From assembly GCF_016904955.1 (NCBI RefSeq), contig NZ_JADIKE010000038.1, positions 62,001-126,000 on the forward strand: a stretch of 64,000 nucleotides of DNA, written 5' to 3'. The DNA is from Dyella flava. Its GTDB lineage: Bacteria; Pseudomonadota; Gammaproteobacteria; Xanthomonadales; Rhodanobacteraceae. Of the stretch, positions 18,487 through 27,025 are shown in pieces; the stretch's first letter is position 1, and every line of letters starts with the position of its first letter. The notes under the pieces are model-generated. The model was not told the DNA's origin. It ran no database searches and saw nothing but the letters and a program-made list of their open reading frames with translations. The position numbers and the translations under genes are program-made.

Positions 18487-18992
18487 AGCGCTCGGTGCAT
18501 TACGTAGATGTCGGTCGGGCCGTGCACGGCGTGGCGGAATGCTCCCGGTACCTGCCCGACAATGGTGAAACCGAGACGCTGCCACAGGCGCACCGCGGTG
18601 GTATTGGTGGAGACGACAAAATTGAACTGCATGGCGGTAAAGCCAGCCTGACGCGCTTGCTGCATCGAATGCTCACACATCTTGCCGGCGATGCCTTGCC
18701 CGCGCGCCCTGGGTGAAACCATGTAGCCGGCATTGGCGACATGATCCCCCAGGCCCGGCTGATTGGGTTTGAACATGTAACAGCCAAGTATCTCTTCGTC
18801 GCGTTCGGCAACAAAGCAGCGAGACGGCGGGGTGGTCCACCACTCGCGCGCCTGTTCCATGCTGAGATCGGGCGGGTAGCTGTAAGTATCGCCGGTGGCG
18901 ATCACCGCCTGGAAAATCGGCCATACACGCGGGAATTCGTCGGCGCGGAGTTCGCGAAAGGCGAGTTCAGCGGTTGTGGTGGAGTCGCTCAT
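18483..18992 (-). CDS. GNAT family N-acetyltransferase
   Basis: 169 codons including the stop from ATG 18992 (MSDSTTT). The acetyl-CoA-binding signature is the segment MVSPRARGQGIAGKM (motif A, RGQGIAG), preceded by a YMFKPNQPGLGDH strand region and followed by NTTAVRLWQRLGF (motif B). Family members acetylate small amines, amino acids or protein N-termini; no substrate can be read off. It lies between miaB and phoH, a position that is usually empty, and is translationally coupled to phoH by ATGA, so the insertion did not break the transcription unit. Confidence 0.88.
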   Translation of the reverse strand: MSDSTTTAELAFRELRADEFPRVWPIFQAVIATGDTYSYPPDLSMEQAREWWTTPPSRCFVAERDEEILGCYMFKPNQPGLGDHVANAGYMVSPRARGQGIAGKMCEHSMQQARQAGFTAMQFNFVVSTNTTAVRLWQRLGFTIVGQVPGAFRHAVHGPTDIYVMHRAL

Positions 18993-19021
18993 CCGTATCT
19001 CTGATCGCTTCAGTGTCGACT

Positions 19022-19056
19022 CGCCGTCATTCCGGTTTTCAGCGGGATGACGGGCG
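19022..19056. repeat. REP-like CGTCAT...ATGACG hairpin
   Basis: The sequence CGCCGTCATTCCG pairs with CGGGATGACGGGCG across an 8-9 nt loop with one bulge. This CGTCATTCC/GGGATGACG arrangement is a common proteobacterial intergenic palindrome. It lies between miaB and the GNAT gene and could act as a weak terminator or mRNA stabiliser. Confidence 0.55.
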
Positions 19057-19195
19057 AGTTTGAGGCACGGTTCAGGCATCGCGTTAAGCTGCTGCGCTGC
19101 CCGATGCATGCATCGCCGCACTGAAATGCGCAGGCTGGTGCGGTACGACTTGCGTTTGTACACCTAAGCTCGCGGCATCTGCGCTCATGCGGTTG

Positions 19196-20539
19196 TCAGG
19201 CGGCCTGGCTGTCGGCGCTGCCGATCCGTCCACGCAGCGAGTTGGTCATCGCCTCGGTGATCACCACGTCCACGAACTGGCCGATCAGGTGGCTCGGGCC
19301 AGGGAAGTTCACGTAGCGCATGTTCTCGGTGCGGCCGGTGAGTTCGTTCGCGTTCTTCTTGCTCGGCTTTTCCACCAGCACGCGCTGTACGGTGCCGACC
19401 ATCGCTTCGTTGATCTTTTTCGCGTTGGCGTTGAGCACGGCCTGCAGTCGCGCGAGGCGCTCGCTCTTCACGGAAGCGGGCGTCTCATCGGCCAGATTGG
19501 CGGCCGGCGTGCCGGGGCGCGAGGAGAAGATGAAGGAGAAGCTTTGGTCGAAGCCGATATCGTCGATCAGCTTCATGGTCTTCTCGAAGTCTTCGTCCGT
19601 TTCGCCGGGGAAGCCGACGATGAAATCCGAGGAGATGCAGATGTCCGGGCGCACTGCGCGCAGCTTGCGGATCTTCTGCTTGAACTCCAGTGCGGTGTAG
19701 CCGCGCTTCATCGCCGCCAGGATGCGATCCGATCCGGCCTGCACCGGCAGGTGCAGGAAGTTGGCCAGTTTGGGAACGTTGGCGTAAGCCTCGATCAGCG
19801 AATCGGAGAACTCCAGCGGATGCGAGGTAGTGAAGCGGATGCGGCCGATGCCTTCGAGCTGCGCGATGGCGTGGATCAGGACGGCCAGGTCGGCGGTGCC
19901 GCCGTCGTGCGTGGGGCCGCGATAGGCGTTGACGTTCTGGCCGAGCAGGATCACTTCGCGCACACCCTGGTCGGCCAGCTGCGCCACCTCCACGATCACG
20001 TCGTCGAACGGGCGGCTGATCTCTTCGCCGCGGGTGTAGGGCACCACGCAATAAGAGCAGTACTTGGAACAGCCTTCCATGATGGAGACGAAAGCGGTAG
20101 GGCCTTCGGCGCGCGGTTCGGGCAGGCGGTCGAACTTTTCGATCTCGGGGAAGCTGATGTCCACCTGCGGCTTGCCGGTGGCACGCTTGGCCTCGATCAG
20201 TTCAGGCAGGCGGTGCAGGGTCTGCGGGCCGAACACCAGGTCCACGAAGGGGGCGCGCTTGATGATCGCCTCGCCTTCCTGCGAGGCCACGCAGCCGCCC
20301 ACGCCGATCAGTACCGGTTTTTCGCCTTGCTTGTGTTCCTTCCAGCGGCCGAGCTGGCTGAAGACCTTTTCCTGGGCTTTTTCGCGGATCGAACAGGTGT
20401 TGATCAGGATTACGTCCGCTTCCGACTCGTCCTGGGTCAATTCCAGGCCGTGCGACGCCTTGAGCACGTCAGCCATTTTGGCCGAGTCGTACTCGTTCAT
20501 CTGGCAGCCGTGGGTCTTGATGAAAAGCTTGCCGCTCAT
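19196..20539 (-). CDS. miaB: tRNA-2-methylthio-N6-dimethylallyladenosine synthase MiaB
   Basis: 447 aa, full length. The N-terminal UPF0004 domain has the auxiliary 4Fe-4S ligands Cys12 (HGCQMN), Cys49 (NTCSIRE) and Cys83 (GGCVAS). The radical SAM domain has Cys157-x3-Cys161-x2-Cys164 (CSKYCSYC). The C-terminal TRAM domain spans about 380-440 (RTENMRYVNF). It methylthiolates i6A37 in tRNAs reading UNN codons. First gene of the minus-strand run; the gene on the other side is divergent, 218 bp away. Confidence 0.97.
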   Translation of the reverse strand: MSGKLFIKTHGCQMNEYDSAKMADVLKASHGLELTQDESEADVILINTCSIREKAQEKVFSQLGRWKEHKQGEKPVLIGVGGCVASQEGEAIIKRAPFVDLVFGPQTLHRLPELIEAKRATGKPQVDISFPEIEKFDRLPEPRAEGPTAFVSIMEGCSKYCSYCVVPYTRGEEISRPFDDVIVEVAQLADQGVREVILLGQNVNAYRGPTHDGGTADLAVLIHAIAQLEGIGRIRFTTSHPLEFSDSLIEAYANVPKLANFLHLPVQAGSDRILAAMKRGYTALEFKQKIRKLRAVRPDICISSDFIVGFPGETDEDFEKTMKLIDDIGFDQSFSFIFSSRPGTPAANLADETPASVKSERLARLQAVLNANAKKINEAMVGTVQRVLVEKPSKKNANELTGRTENMRYVNFPGPSHLIGQFVDVVITEAMTNSLRGRIGSADSQAA

Positions 20540-20757
20540 GGCGCTGGGTACCGTGGAGTCGAAAGACGGGGCGCTGCTTGCGCCGAACCCTATATTTTAC
20601 TAGGCCATAGCGTTGTCCGCCACAAAGGGCCGCCGATGGATCAATCACTTGCAGGAGAAGGGCCGAGGCATGAGGGGAAGCCAGGCAATCATGCCCTGGC
20701 GCACGAAATCATCCACTTAGGCTTGGCTCGGGCCAGGCATCGGGGCACACTGCCGCC

Positions 20758-21852
20758 ATGTTTGCTGCCGTACGCCAAGGGGGAGGCGCCGGCCTCCGGG
20801 CAAATCGCCTCCCCGCGCTTCTGTTGATCCTGTTCCAGGCGGTGCTTGGCTGCGCCTTTTTTGCGGTCTTGTGCGGGGCGGGGCCGGCCCGCGCCGGCAC
20901 CCTTTATCGTTGCGCGGGTGCACAAGGCGAGGCGGTTTTTACCAGCAGCACGGTGGGCTATCACGAATGCAAGCCGCTTGCTTCGTACGTCAACGCAGCG
21001 CCGCGCGCCGCTTCGCGACAGAGCACCTCGAAAGAAGTCACGTCGCTGGCCTGGGTGACCGGATGGGCTGATACCACCGCTCAGCCGGTCGTGATATCGG
21101 TGGCGCATGTGGCTGGCGGGGTGGAGACGTCGGCACGTGCCGTGCAGGACACATCGCCATTTGCTGGCAAGCAGGGGCAGTGGACGTATAGCGAGTCGAA
21201 GGATGCGCTTCCGGCAGCCTTGGCCTCGGTCGCCGATACGCAGGACTCTGCGGACAACCGCGTGCTACGCGGCGCGGTGTATCGCGTCGTGCATCGCGAC
21301 GGCAGTGTGGAATACACCAACATCGAGCCGTCCGGCGGATTGGCGCGCAATGTCACGCGGCTCTTCAGCTATATCGCCACGTGCATGGCGTGCAATCTGC
21401 ATTCGCCGATCAACTGGGGCACCGTGCGGCTGGATCTGACCGATTACGCCGATGTGATCCATAACGCGAGCGTGGAATCGGGCGTTGACGAGGCGTTGAT
21501 CCGCGCGATCATCCACGCCGAAAGCGCCTTCAATCCGCGCGCGATGTCGCTGAAGGGCGCCCAAGGTTTGATGCAGCTCATGCCCGGTACGGCGAACGAC
21601 ATGGGCGTGCTGGATGCCTTCGATCCGGTCCAGAACATCCGCGGCGGCGCGCGCTACCTCGGCCTGCTGCTGAAGAACTTCAATGGTGATGTGCGGCTCG
21701 CTGCCGCAGCCTATAACGCGGGGCCGGCAGCCGTGCAGCACTACAACGGCGTGCCACCGTTTGCCGAGACGCAGGTTTATGTGCAGCGCGTCGGCGAGTT
21801 GCTGCAGCGCTATAACAAGGCGTTGCATACGCCGGAGTCGGCGAGCCTCTAG
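20758..21852 (+). CDS. Secreted lytic transglycosylase (SLT) with N-terminal DUF4124-like domain
   Basis: 364 aa. Signal peptide to about residue 46 (PARA/GTLYRC). Residues 47-75 resemble DUF4124 (YRCAGAQGEAVFT). A linker of about 130 residues repeats a Cys/Asn-type segment (GAVYRVVHRDGSVEYTNI) that looks like a second DUF4124 copy. The catalytic SLT domain spans about 228-355 with Glu255 in IIHAESAFNP, then GAQGLMQLMPGTA and AAAYNAGPAAV. It cleaves peptidoglycan glycan strands to anhydromuropeptides in the periplasm. Ends at an unusual GA-rich inverted repeat shared with the convergent protease gene. Confidence 0.92.
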   Translation: MFAAVRQGGGAGLRANRLPALLLILFQAVLGCAFFAVLCGAGPARAGTLYRCAGAQGEAVFTSSTVGYHECKPLASYVNAAPRAASRQSTSKEVTSLAWVTGWADTTAQPVVISVAHVAGGVETSARAVQDTSPFAGKQGQWTYSESKDALPAALASVADTQDSADNRVLRGAVYRVVHRDGSVEYTNIEPSGGLARNVTRLFSYIATCMACNLHSPINWGTVRLDLTDYADVIHNASVESGVDEALIRAIIHAESAFNPRAMSLKGAQGLMQLMPGTANDMGVLDAFDPVQNIRGGARYLGLLLKNFNGDVRLAAAAYNAGPAAVQHYNGVPPFAETQVYVQRVGELLQRYNKALHTPESASL

Positions 21853-21861
21853 GGCAGGAGT

Positions 21862-21936
21862 GAGTGGAGAGGAGTGAGAAGTAAGAGAGAGCCAGAGCCG
21901 GCACGCTTTTCTCTCACTTCTCACTCCTCTCCACTC
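21862..21936. repeat. 26-bp purine/pyrimidine inverted repeat between convergent genes
   Basis: Arm 21862-21887 is made only of purines plus a few T (GAGTGGAGAGGAGTGAG and on); arm 21911-21936 is its reverse complement at 25 of 26 positions, separated by 23 bp. It fills the gap between the transglycosylase stop (21852) and the protease stop (21941) and likely acts as a bidirectional terminator although it has no T tract. Confidence 0.85.
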
Positions 21937-21940
21937 TCTC

Positions 21941-23152
21941 TTAGCTCTCGCTTCCGTCAGCGGCGGCTGCCGTAGGTGCCTTCGGCGGCCGCTGCGCCAC
22001 TGTCAGCATCACGTGGAAAGGCGTGCCATTGCGCAGTCCCGATACTTCAACCTTGCTGCCGGGCTTGAGCGCTGCCTCGCGGCGGCTGAGATCGGCCGGG
22101 TCGCGGATGTCGTCATCGCCCAGCTGCAACACGATGTCATGAAGCTGCAGCCCCCCGATGGCGGCGGGGCCGTTGGGGTAGATTTCCGTGATTTGCGCGC
22201 CCCGCACGGCGGCGGCCGGCAATCCGCTGTCCGCCGTCACCGGTACGATGCCGTAATCGGCGCCCAGCCAGCCACGGATCACGTGTCCGGTTGCGATTAA
22301 TTGTCGCAGGACGTTGGTAGCTGTATCGACAGGAATGGCAAACCCGATACCTTCGGCATTTGCCGCCTTGCCGATCAGTAACGTGTTGATGCCAACCAGA
22401 TCGCCATTGCTATTCACCAGCGCGCCACCGGAGTTGCCGAGGTTGATGGCGGCGTCGGTCTGGATGAAATCTTCCGGGCTGCTGTTGCTGAGCTGGCGGC
22501 CGATTGCGCTGATGATGCCCATCGTTACCGTCTGGTTGAGACCGAGCGGGTTGCCGATGGCGAGCACCACATCGCCCACGCGCAGCTTCTTCGGGTCGGC
22601 CATCTGGATCACCGGCAGATTGCTGGCATCGATGATTTTCAGCACGGCAAGATCGGTTTCCTCGTCGGCGCCGACCAGCTTGGCTTTGGCCACGCGTCCG
22701 TCGTACAGCAGGACCTCGATGTCATCGGCGTTGGCGATCACATGATTATTCGTGAGCACATAGCCTTCGGGGCTGACGATCACGCCGGAGCCGAGGTTCT
22801 GCTCGCGCCGCGCGACCGGGGGGCCGGCCGGTGTGCCGCCAAACAGTTGTTGCATCAGCGGATCGGTGAACATGCGCACGGCCTGTTCGGTGACGACCTT
22901 GTTGGCGTAGATATTGACCACCGACGGCGCCGCCTTGGCGACCGCATCGGCATACGAAGCGGGCGCGCTGATATTGCTGGGTGTGGATGGCAAGGCATTG
23001 TTCGCCACCGCAGCGGGTGCATGTTGAAACCCAAAGCGTGCACGCAGACGGTCGCCAACCCCCGGTACGATCAGGCTGATCACAAATGCAAGCGCCAGCC
23101 CAAGCACCACGAAGCGGGCAATAAAGGCGACGATGCCGGCGGCATGCTTCAT
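21941..23152 (-). CDS. DegS/AlgW-type trypsin-like serine protease with one PDZ domain
   Basis: 403 aa from ATG 23152 (MKHAAG); the open frame to 23365 crosses the petA promoter region. One N-terminal membrane anchor (about 9-30), a trypsin-like domain with His137 (TNNHV), Asp167 (ETDLAVL) and Ser241 (GNSGG), and a single PDZ domain at about 285-385. One anchor plus one PDZ is the DegS layout, so it may start the sigma-E envelope stress cascade by cutting the anti-sigma factor; a degradative HtrA role is the alternative. Divergent from petA with 232 bp between the starts. Confidence 0.88.
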   Translation of the reverse strand: MKHAAGIVAFIARFVVLGLALAFVISLIVPGVGDRLRARFGFQHAPAAVANNALPSTPSNISAPASYADAVAKAAPSVVNIYANKVVTEQAVRMFTDPLMQQLFGGTPAGPPVARREQNLGSGVIVSPEGYVLTNNHVIANADDIEVLLYDGRVAKAKLVGADEETDLAVLKIIDASNLPVIQMADPKKLRVGDVVLAIGNPLGLNQTVTMGIISAIGRQLSNSSPEDFIQTDAAINLGNSGGALVNSNGDLVGINTLLIGKAANAEGIGFAIPVDTATNVLRQLIATGHVIRGWLGADYGIVPVTADSGLPAAAVRGAQITEIYPNGPAAIGGLQLHDIVLQLGDDDIRDPADLSRREAALKPGSKVEVSGLRNGTPFHVMLTVAQRPPKAPTAAAADGSES

Positions 23153-23384
23153 GTCGTAATGCGATCCGTAACCGTTTCGTGGAGTGTGGCGGAGCGACGT
23201 GACCGCCCGTCCAGTTTTATTGTAGGGTGCTGAACCTGAGACTAGACTAACGTGATTTTTGTAAGGTAACGCGATTTTTGCAGGGGCACGATCCTGGGGC
23301 GGTCGGCGAAGCGCAACCTTTTTCGTCCGCAAGGCAGTATCTGGTTTCTGCATTCTCAATGGCATGCAAGTACCGGAGAGCCTG

Positions 23385-23990
23385 ATGGCGAACGAAGTCG
23401 TCGATCAAGGCCGCCGCCGCTTTCTCACTACGACAACGGCTGTTGTGGGGGGAGTGGGCGTGGTGGCGGCAGCTGTGCCTTTCATCAAGTCGTGGGAACC
23501 CAGTGCAAGAGCCAAGGCGGCCGGTGCTCCGGTTACCCAGTCACTCAAGAAAATCGAGCCCGGCCAGCAGTTGATCGTGGCTTGGCGCAGTCTCCCGGTA
23601 TTTATTGTCAATCGTTCGCCTGCACAGCTTGCGGCGTTGCCCAAGCAGGACCCGCGTCTGGTTGATCCGAAGTCCGACGGCACTTCTTCCGACCAGCAGC
23701 CCAAGTACGCACAAAACGGTACCCGTTCCATCAAGCCCGAATGGCTGGTGATGGTCGGCATCTGCACCCACCTGGGCTGCGTGCCCGACTACGTGGGTGA
23801 AATGAAGGCCGAACCCTTCGATCCGAACTGGCAGGGTGGCTACTACTGCCCCTGCCATCACTCGCGCTATGACATGGCGGGGCGTGTTTACCAGGGGGTG
23901 CCGGCACCGAAGAACATGGTGATTCCGCCGTATCACTTTCTCGATGACACGACGGTGCAGATCGGCGTGGATCCGCAGGGGGCAGCGTAA
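23385..23990 (+). CDS. petA: Ubiquinol-cytochrome c reductase Rieske iron-sulfur subunit
   Basis: 201 aa from ATG 23385, with GGAGAG just upstream. The twin-arginine motif RRRFLT (10-15) and one membrane helix (about 17-35) anchor it by the Tat route. The Rieske 2Fe-2S ligands are in CTHLGC (Cys127, His129) and CPCHHS (Cys155, His158). Carries electrons from ubiquinol to cytochrome c1. The usual second box is CPCHGS; here it has a His in place of the Gly. Its TAA overlaps the petB ATG by one base. Confidence 0.97.
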   Translation: MANEVVDQGRRRFLTTTTAVVGGVGVVAAAVPFIKSWEPSARAKAAGAPVTQSLKKIEPGQQLIVAWRSLPVFIVNRSPAQLAALPKQDPRLVDPKSDGTSSDQQPKYAQNGTRSIKPEWLVMVGICTHLGCVPDYVGEMKAEPFDPNWQGGYYCPCHHSRYDMAGRVYQGVPAPKNMVIPPYHFLDDTTVQIGVDPQGAA

Positions 23991-25294
23991 TGGCGAACGT
24001 CTTCTCGAATATCGGTGAATGGGTCAATGAGCGTGCGCCAGGCCTGATGCCGGTGTATCGCAAACACATGACCGAGTATTACGCACCGAAGAACTTCAAC
24101 CTTTGGTATTACTTCGGCTCGCTTGCCCTGCTGGTGCTGGTCAATCAGATCGTCACCGGCATCTTCCTCACCATGAACTACGACCCGAGCGCGGCAGGCG
24201 CGTTCGATTCGGTGCAGTACATCATGCGTGACGTGGAGTGGGGCTGGCTGATCCGCTACATGCACACGACAGGTGCGTCACTGTTCTTCGTGGTGATCTA
24301 TCTGCACATGTTCCGCGGCATCCTCTACGGCTCATACAAGAAGCCGCGCGAGCTGGTGTGGCTGCTCGGCATGCTGATCTTCCTGGTGCTGATGGCCGAA
24401 GCCTTTATGGGCTACGTGCTGCCCTGGGGCAACATGTCGTTCTGGGGAGCGAAGGTGATCGTGTCCCTGTTCGGCACGATTCCGGTGATCGGCAAGGATC
24501 TGGTCGAATGGATCATGGGTGATTTCCTGCCTGCCGATGCCACGCTCAACCGCTTCTTCGCCCTGCACGTGATCGCGCTGCCATTGGTGTTGCTGCTGCT
24601 GGTGGTGTTGCACCTGGCCGCACTGCACGAAGTGGGTTCCAACAATCCGGACGGCGTCGACGTCAAGCATGGCCCGAAGGGTAATCGCTGGGATCCGACC
24701 AAGCCGGCCGATGGCATTCCGTTCCATCCGTATTACACGGTGAAGGATCTGGTCGGCGTCGGTTTGTTCCTCGCCATCGCCGCTTTCATCATCTTCTTCC
24801 AGCCAACCTTTGGCGGTTGGTTCCTCGAGCACGACAACTCGATCGCCGCGAACAATCTGGTGACGCCGGCGCAGATCAAGCCGGTGTGGTACTTCACCGC
24901 GTTCTACGCGATCGTTCGCATGATTCCCTCGGCGCTCGGCACCGCCGTGTGGGGCGTGCTGGGGATGTTCGGTTCAATCGCCCTGCTGTTTGCGTTGCCC
25001 TGGATCGACGTGGGTCCGGTCAGGTCGATTCGCTATCGCGGGACGGGCTACAAGGTGGCGCTCACGCTGTTCGTGCTGGCCTTCCTGGGGCTGATGATGA
25101 TCGGCACGGACTTTACCGACGAGCTGTTTCCCAAACTGTTCGGCAGCGATATCGACATTACGGCTTGGGATAACACCTTCGGTCGCGTGATGACGTTGAT
25201 CTACTTCGGCTTCTTCGTATTCCTGTGGCTGTACACGCATCTTGGTTGGGAAAAAACCAAGCCGGTTCCGGAACGGGTGACGACGCATGATTAA
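23990..25294 (+). CDS. petB: Cytochrome b subunit of the bc1 complex
   Basis: 434 aa, a full-length bacterial cytochrome b. Eight or nine membrane helices; the Qo-site PEWY-like motif appears as PVWYF in the PAQIKPVWYF segment, and the haem-binding His pairs lie in helices B and D (around HTTGAS/YLHMFRG and HVIALPL/LHLAALH). It takes electrons from ubiquinol and forms the quinone sites. Middle gene of petABC; overlaps petC by 8 bp. Confidence 0.97.
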   Translation: MANVFSNIGEWVNERAPGLMPVYRKHMTEYYAPKNFNLWYYFGSLALLVLVNQIVTGIFLTMNYDPSAAGAFDSVQYIMRDVEWGWLIRYMHTTGASLFFVVIYLHMFRGILYGSYKKPRELVWLLGMLIFLVLMAEAFMGYVLPWGNMSFWGAKVIVSLFGTIPVIGKDLVEWIMGDFLPADATLNRFFALHVIALPLVLLLLVVLHLAALHEVGSNNPDGVDVKHGPKGNRWDPTKPADGIPFHPYYTVKDLVGVGLFLAIAAFIIFFQPTFGGWFLEHDNSIAANNLVTPAQIKPVWYFTAFYAIVRMIPSALGTAVWGVLGMFGSIALLFALPWIDVGPVRSIRYRGTGYKVALTLFVLAFLGLMMIGTDFTDELFPKLFGSDIDITAWDNTFGRVMTLIYFGFFVFLWLYTHLGWEKTKPVPERVTTHD

Positions 25295-26027
25295 GCGCTA
25301 CATTTCCACCTTTGCGCTGGCATTCGGCCTGCTGCTCGGCACGACAGCAGCGATGGCCGAGGGGCCGGAGCTGCCGTCCGCCGGTACCAACCTGCGCGAC
25401 ACCGCTTCCCTCCAACGCGGCGCCCACCTGTTCTTCAATTACTGTGTGGGTTGCCACTCGCTCAAGTACATGCGTTACGAGCGCATCGCGGACGACCTCG
25501 GCCTGACCGAGAACGACGTGATGAGCAACTTCAACTTCACCGGCGCCAAGTTCGGCGACACGGTGATTTCGCACATGCCCGCCGATGATGCGCAGAAGTT
25601 CTTCGGCAAGGCGCCGCCGGATCTGTCGTTGGAAGTGGCGGCCAAGGGTCCGGATTGGGTCTATGCCTACCTCAATTCGTTCTATCTGGACCCCAAGAGT
25701 CCGATCGGTTGGAACAACCTGATCCTGCCCAATGCCGCCATGCCTTTCCCGCTGTGGGAGCTGCAGGGCGAGCAGGTGCCGGTGATGGGGGCGGCCAAGC
25801 CGGGCGACGAACCGCAGATTGAAAAGCTCAAGCTGCTGCATCAGGGCCGCCTCACCCCCGAGCAGTACCAGCAGGCGACCCGCGACCTGACCAACTTCCT
25901 CGAATACGTCTCCGAGCCGGCGGCCTTGCAGCGGCGGCACTACGGCATCTGGGTGGTGCTGTTCCTGCTGGCTTTCACCTTCCTGGCCTATCTGCTAAAG
26001 AAGGAATATTGGAAGGACGTTCATTAA
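25287..26027 (+). CDS. petC: Cytochrome c1 of the bc1 complex
   Basis: 246 aa. Signal peptide to about residue 24 (AAMA/EGPELP), haem c motif CVGCH at 53-57, axial Met probably in NAAMPFPLW, and a C-terminal membrane anchor at about 220-240 followed by a short basic tail. It passes electrons from the Rieske protein to a soluble cytochrome c. Translation is coupled to petB by overlap. Confidence 0.96.
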   Translation: MIKRYISTFALAFGLLLGTTAAMAEGPELPSAGTNLRDTASLQRGAHLFFNYCVGCHSLKYMRYERIADDLGLTENDVMSNFNFTGAKFGDTVISHMPADDAQKFFGKAPPDLSLEVAAKGPDWVYAYLNSFYLDPKSPIGWNNLILPNAAMPFPLWELQGEQVPVMGAAKPGDEPQIEKLKLLHQGRLTPEQYQQATRDLTNFLEYVSEPAALQRRHYGIWVVLFLLAFTFLAYLLKKEYWKDVH

Positions 26028-26036
26028 AGGGATTTG

Positions 26037-26075
26037 TGACCGCCGCGTGATGGCGAGGGCCATCCCCGGCGGTCA
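26037..26075 (+). terminator. Hairpin between petC and sspA
   Basis: TGACCGCCG (26037-26045) pairs with CGGCGGTCA (26067-26075), with an inner GATGGC/GCCATC stem. There is no T tract, so it may attenuate rather than stop read-through into sspA. Confidence 0.6.
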
Positions 26076-26095
26076 TACACATGGGGAGGTCGTGC

Positions 26096-26722
26096 ATGGT
26101 CCAGAACGCTCGTTCCCGGACAGTACTCGCCCTGTACTCCGCTGCCGATGACATCCAATGTCACCGCGTACGGCTGGTGCTGGCGGCGAAGGGGGTCACG
26201 TATGACCTGATCCAGGTCGACCCGGCCAAGCCACCGGAAGACCTGATCGATCTCAATCCCTATAACAGCTTGCCGACCCTGGTCGATCGCGACCTCACCC
26301 TATACGACACCTCGGTGGTGTGTGAATACCTGGACGAACGCTACCCGCATCCACCCCTGATGCCGATTGACCCGCTTTCCCGTGCCCGTCTGCGCCTGGC
26401 CGCAGTACGTATCGAGCGCGACTGGTTGCCGGAAATCGAGCACATTCGTGCCGGTGGACGCCCGGCGGAGGCCGCCCGCAAGCGGTTGCGCGAACATCTG
26501 CTGGCCGCCTTGCCGCTGTTCAAGGCGTCGAAGTTTTTCCTCAACCCGGAAATGAGCCTGGCCGATTGCCTGGTGACCCCGGTGGTCTGGCGGCTACCCT
26601 CGCTGGGGGTCGATCTGGGCCGGGAAGGCAAGCCGATCATGGATTACGGCGAGCGCCTGTTTCACAGTCAAGGCTATGCTCGCAGTCTGACGTCAGAGGA
26701 AAAGGCTCTGAGGGCGTCCTGA
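26096..26722 (+). CDS. sspA: Stringent starvation protein A (GST fold, RNA polymerase-associated)
   Basis: 208 aa from ATG 26096, with GGGGAGG six bases upstream; an in-frame ATG at 26081 lies before that SD. The thioredoxin-like N-terminal half (YSAADDIQCHRVR, then NPYNSLPTLVDR) and helical C-terminal half match SspA, which binds RNA polymerase sigma70 and affects stationary-phase and acid-stress transcription. Position after petABC and before sspB is conserved in gammaproteobacteria. Its last codons and stop fall inside the left arm of the inverted repeat at 26710-27001. Confidence 0.94.
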   Translation: MVQNARSRTVLALYSAADDIQCHRVRLVLAAKGVTYDLIQVDPAKPPEDLIDLNPYNSLPTLVDRDLTLYDTSVVCEYLDERYPHPPLMPIDPLSRARLRLAAVRIERDWLPEIEHIRAGGRPAEAARKRLREHLLAALPLFKASKFFLNPEMSLADCLVTPVVWRLPSLGVDLGREGKPIMDYGERLFHSQGYARSLTSEEKALRAS

Positions 26723-27001
26723 TCGATTCCGCGCAGACGGCATGGTGTCTCCGGAAGGCCCGCAGGCGGGTTGCGTGGTGCAGCCAAGACTGACCGTCTC
26801 ATCCAGCCTCGCGGCACGCGCCGCGGGCCTTCTGGACATCACCCAACATTTCAAATTCAATACGCGAGGGCCGGCTGTGTCTGTCCGCATACCTTCGGTG
26901 CGCCGGCTCGACAGACAGCCAGTCTGCTTTCGCCGACGCCCCTGTGGCCTGCGAACAGACAAGGCCGGTGACGCCTACGCAGAATCGATCAGGATGCCCT
27001 C
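26710..27001. repeat. 292-bp sspA-sspB spacer bounded by 30-bp inverted repeats
   Basis: Arms 26710-26739 and 26972-27001 are reverse complements at 26 of 30 positions (shared core CTGATCGATTC). The interior has no gene and contains further dyads. The left arm includes the sspA stop codon and the right arm lies just before the sspB SD. The layout resembles a MITE or a duplicated, inverted leader; there is no transposase and no clear target duplication. Confidence 0.7.
26932..26993 (+). repeat. Leader-like repeat upstream of sspB (copy 1)
   Basis: 62 bp that match 53074-53013 on the minus strand at 51 of 62 positions (counted by eye). Both copies lie in the same orientation just upstream of a start codon, here sspB, there fau. 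Core: GCCGGTGACGCC then ATCGATCAG, followed in each case by a CTAGG(T/A)GAC segment that could serve as SD. Confidence 0.75.
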
Positions 27002-27025
27002 TAGGTGACACAGCAGGACCATGGT

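Noticed and set aside
19187..20827. 546-codon plus-strand frame across miaB
   Set aside because: Antisense shadow of miaB; composition dominated by Arg, His, Gly and Ala and no start context.
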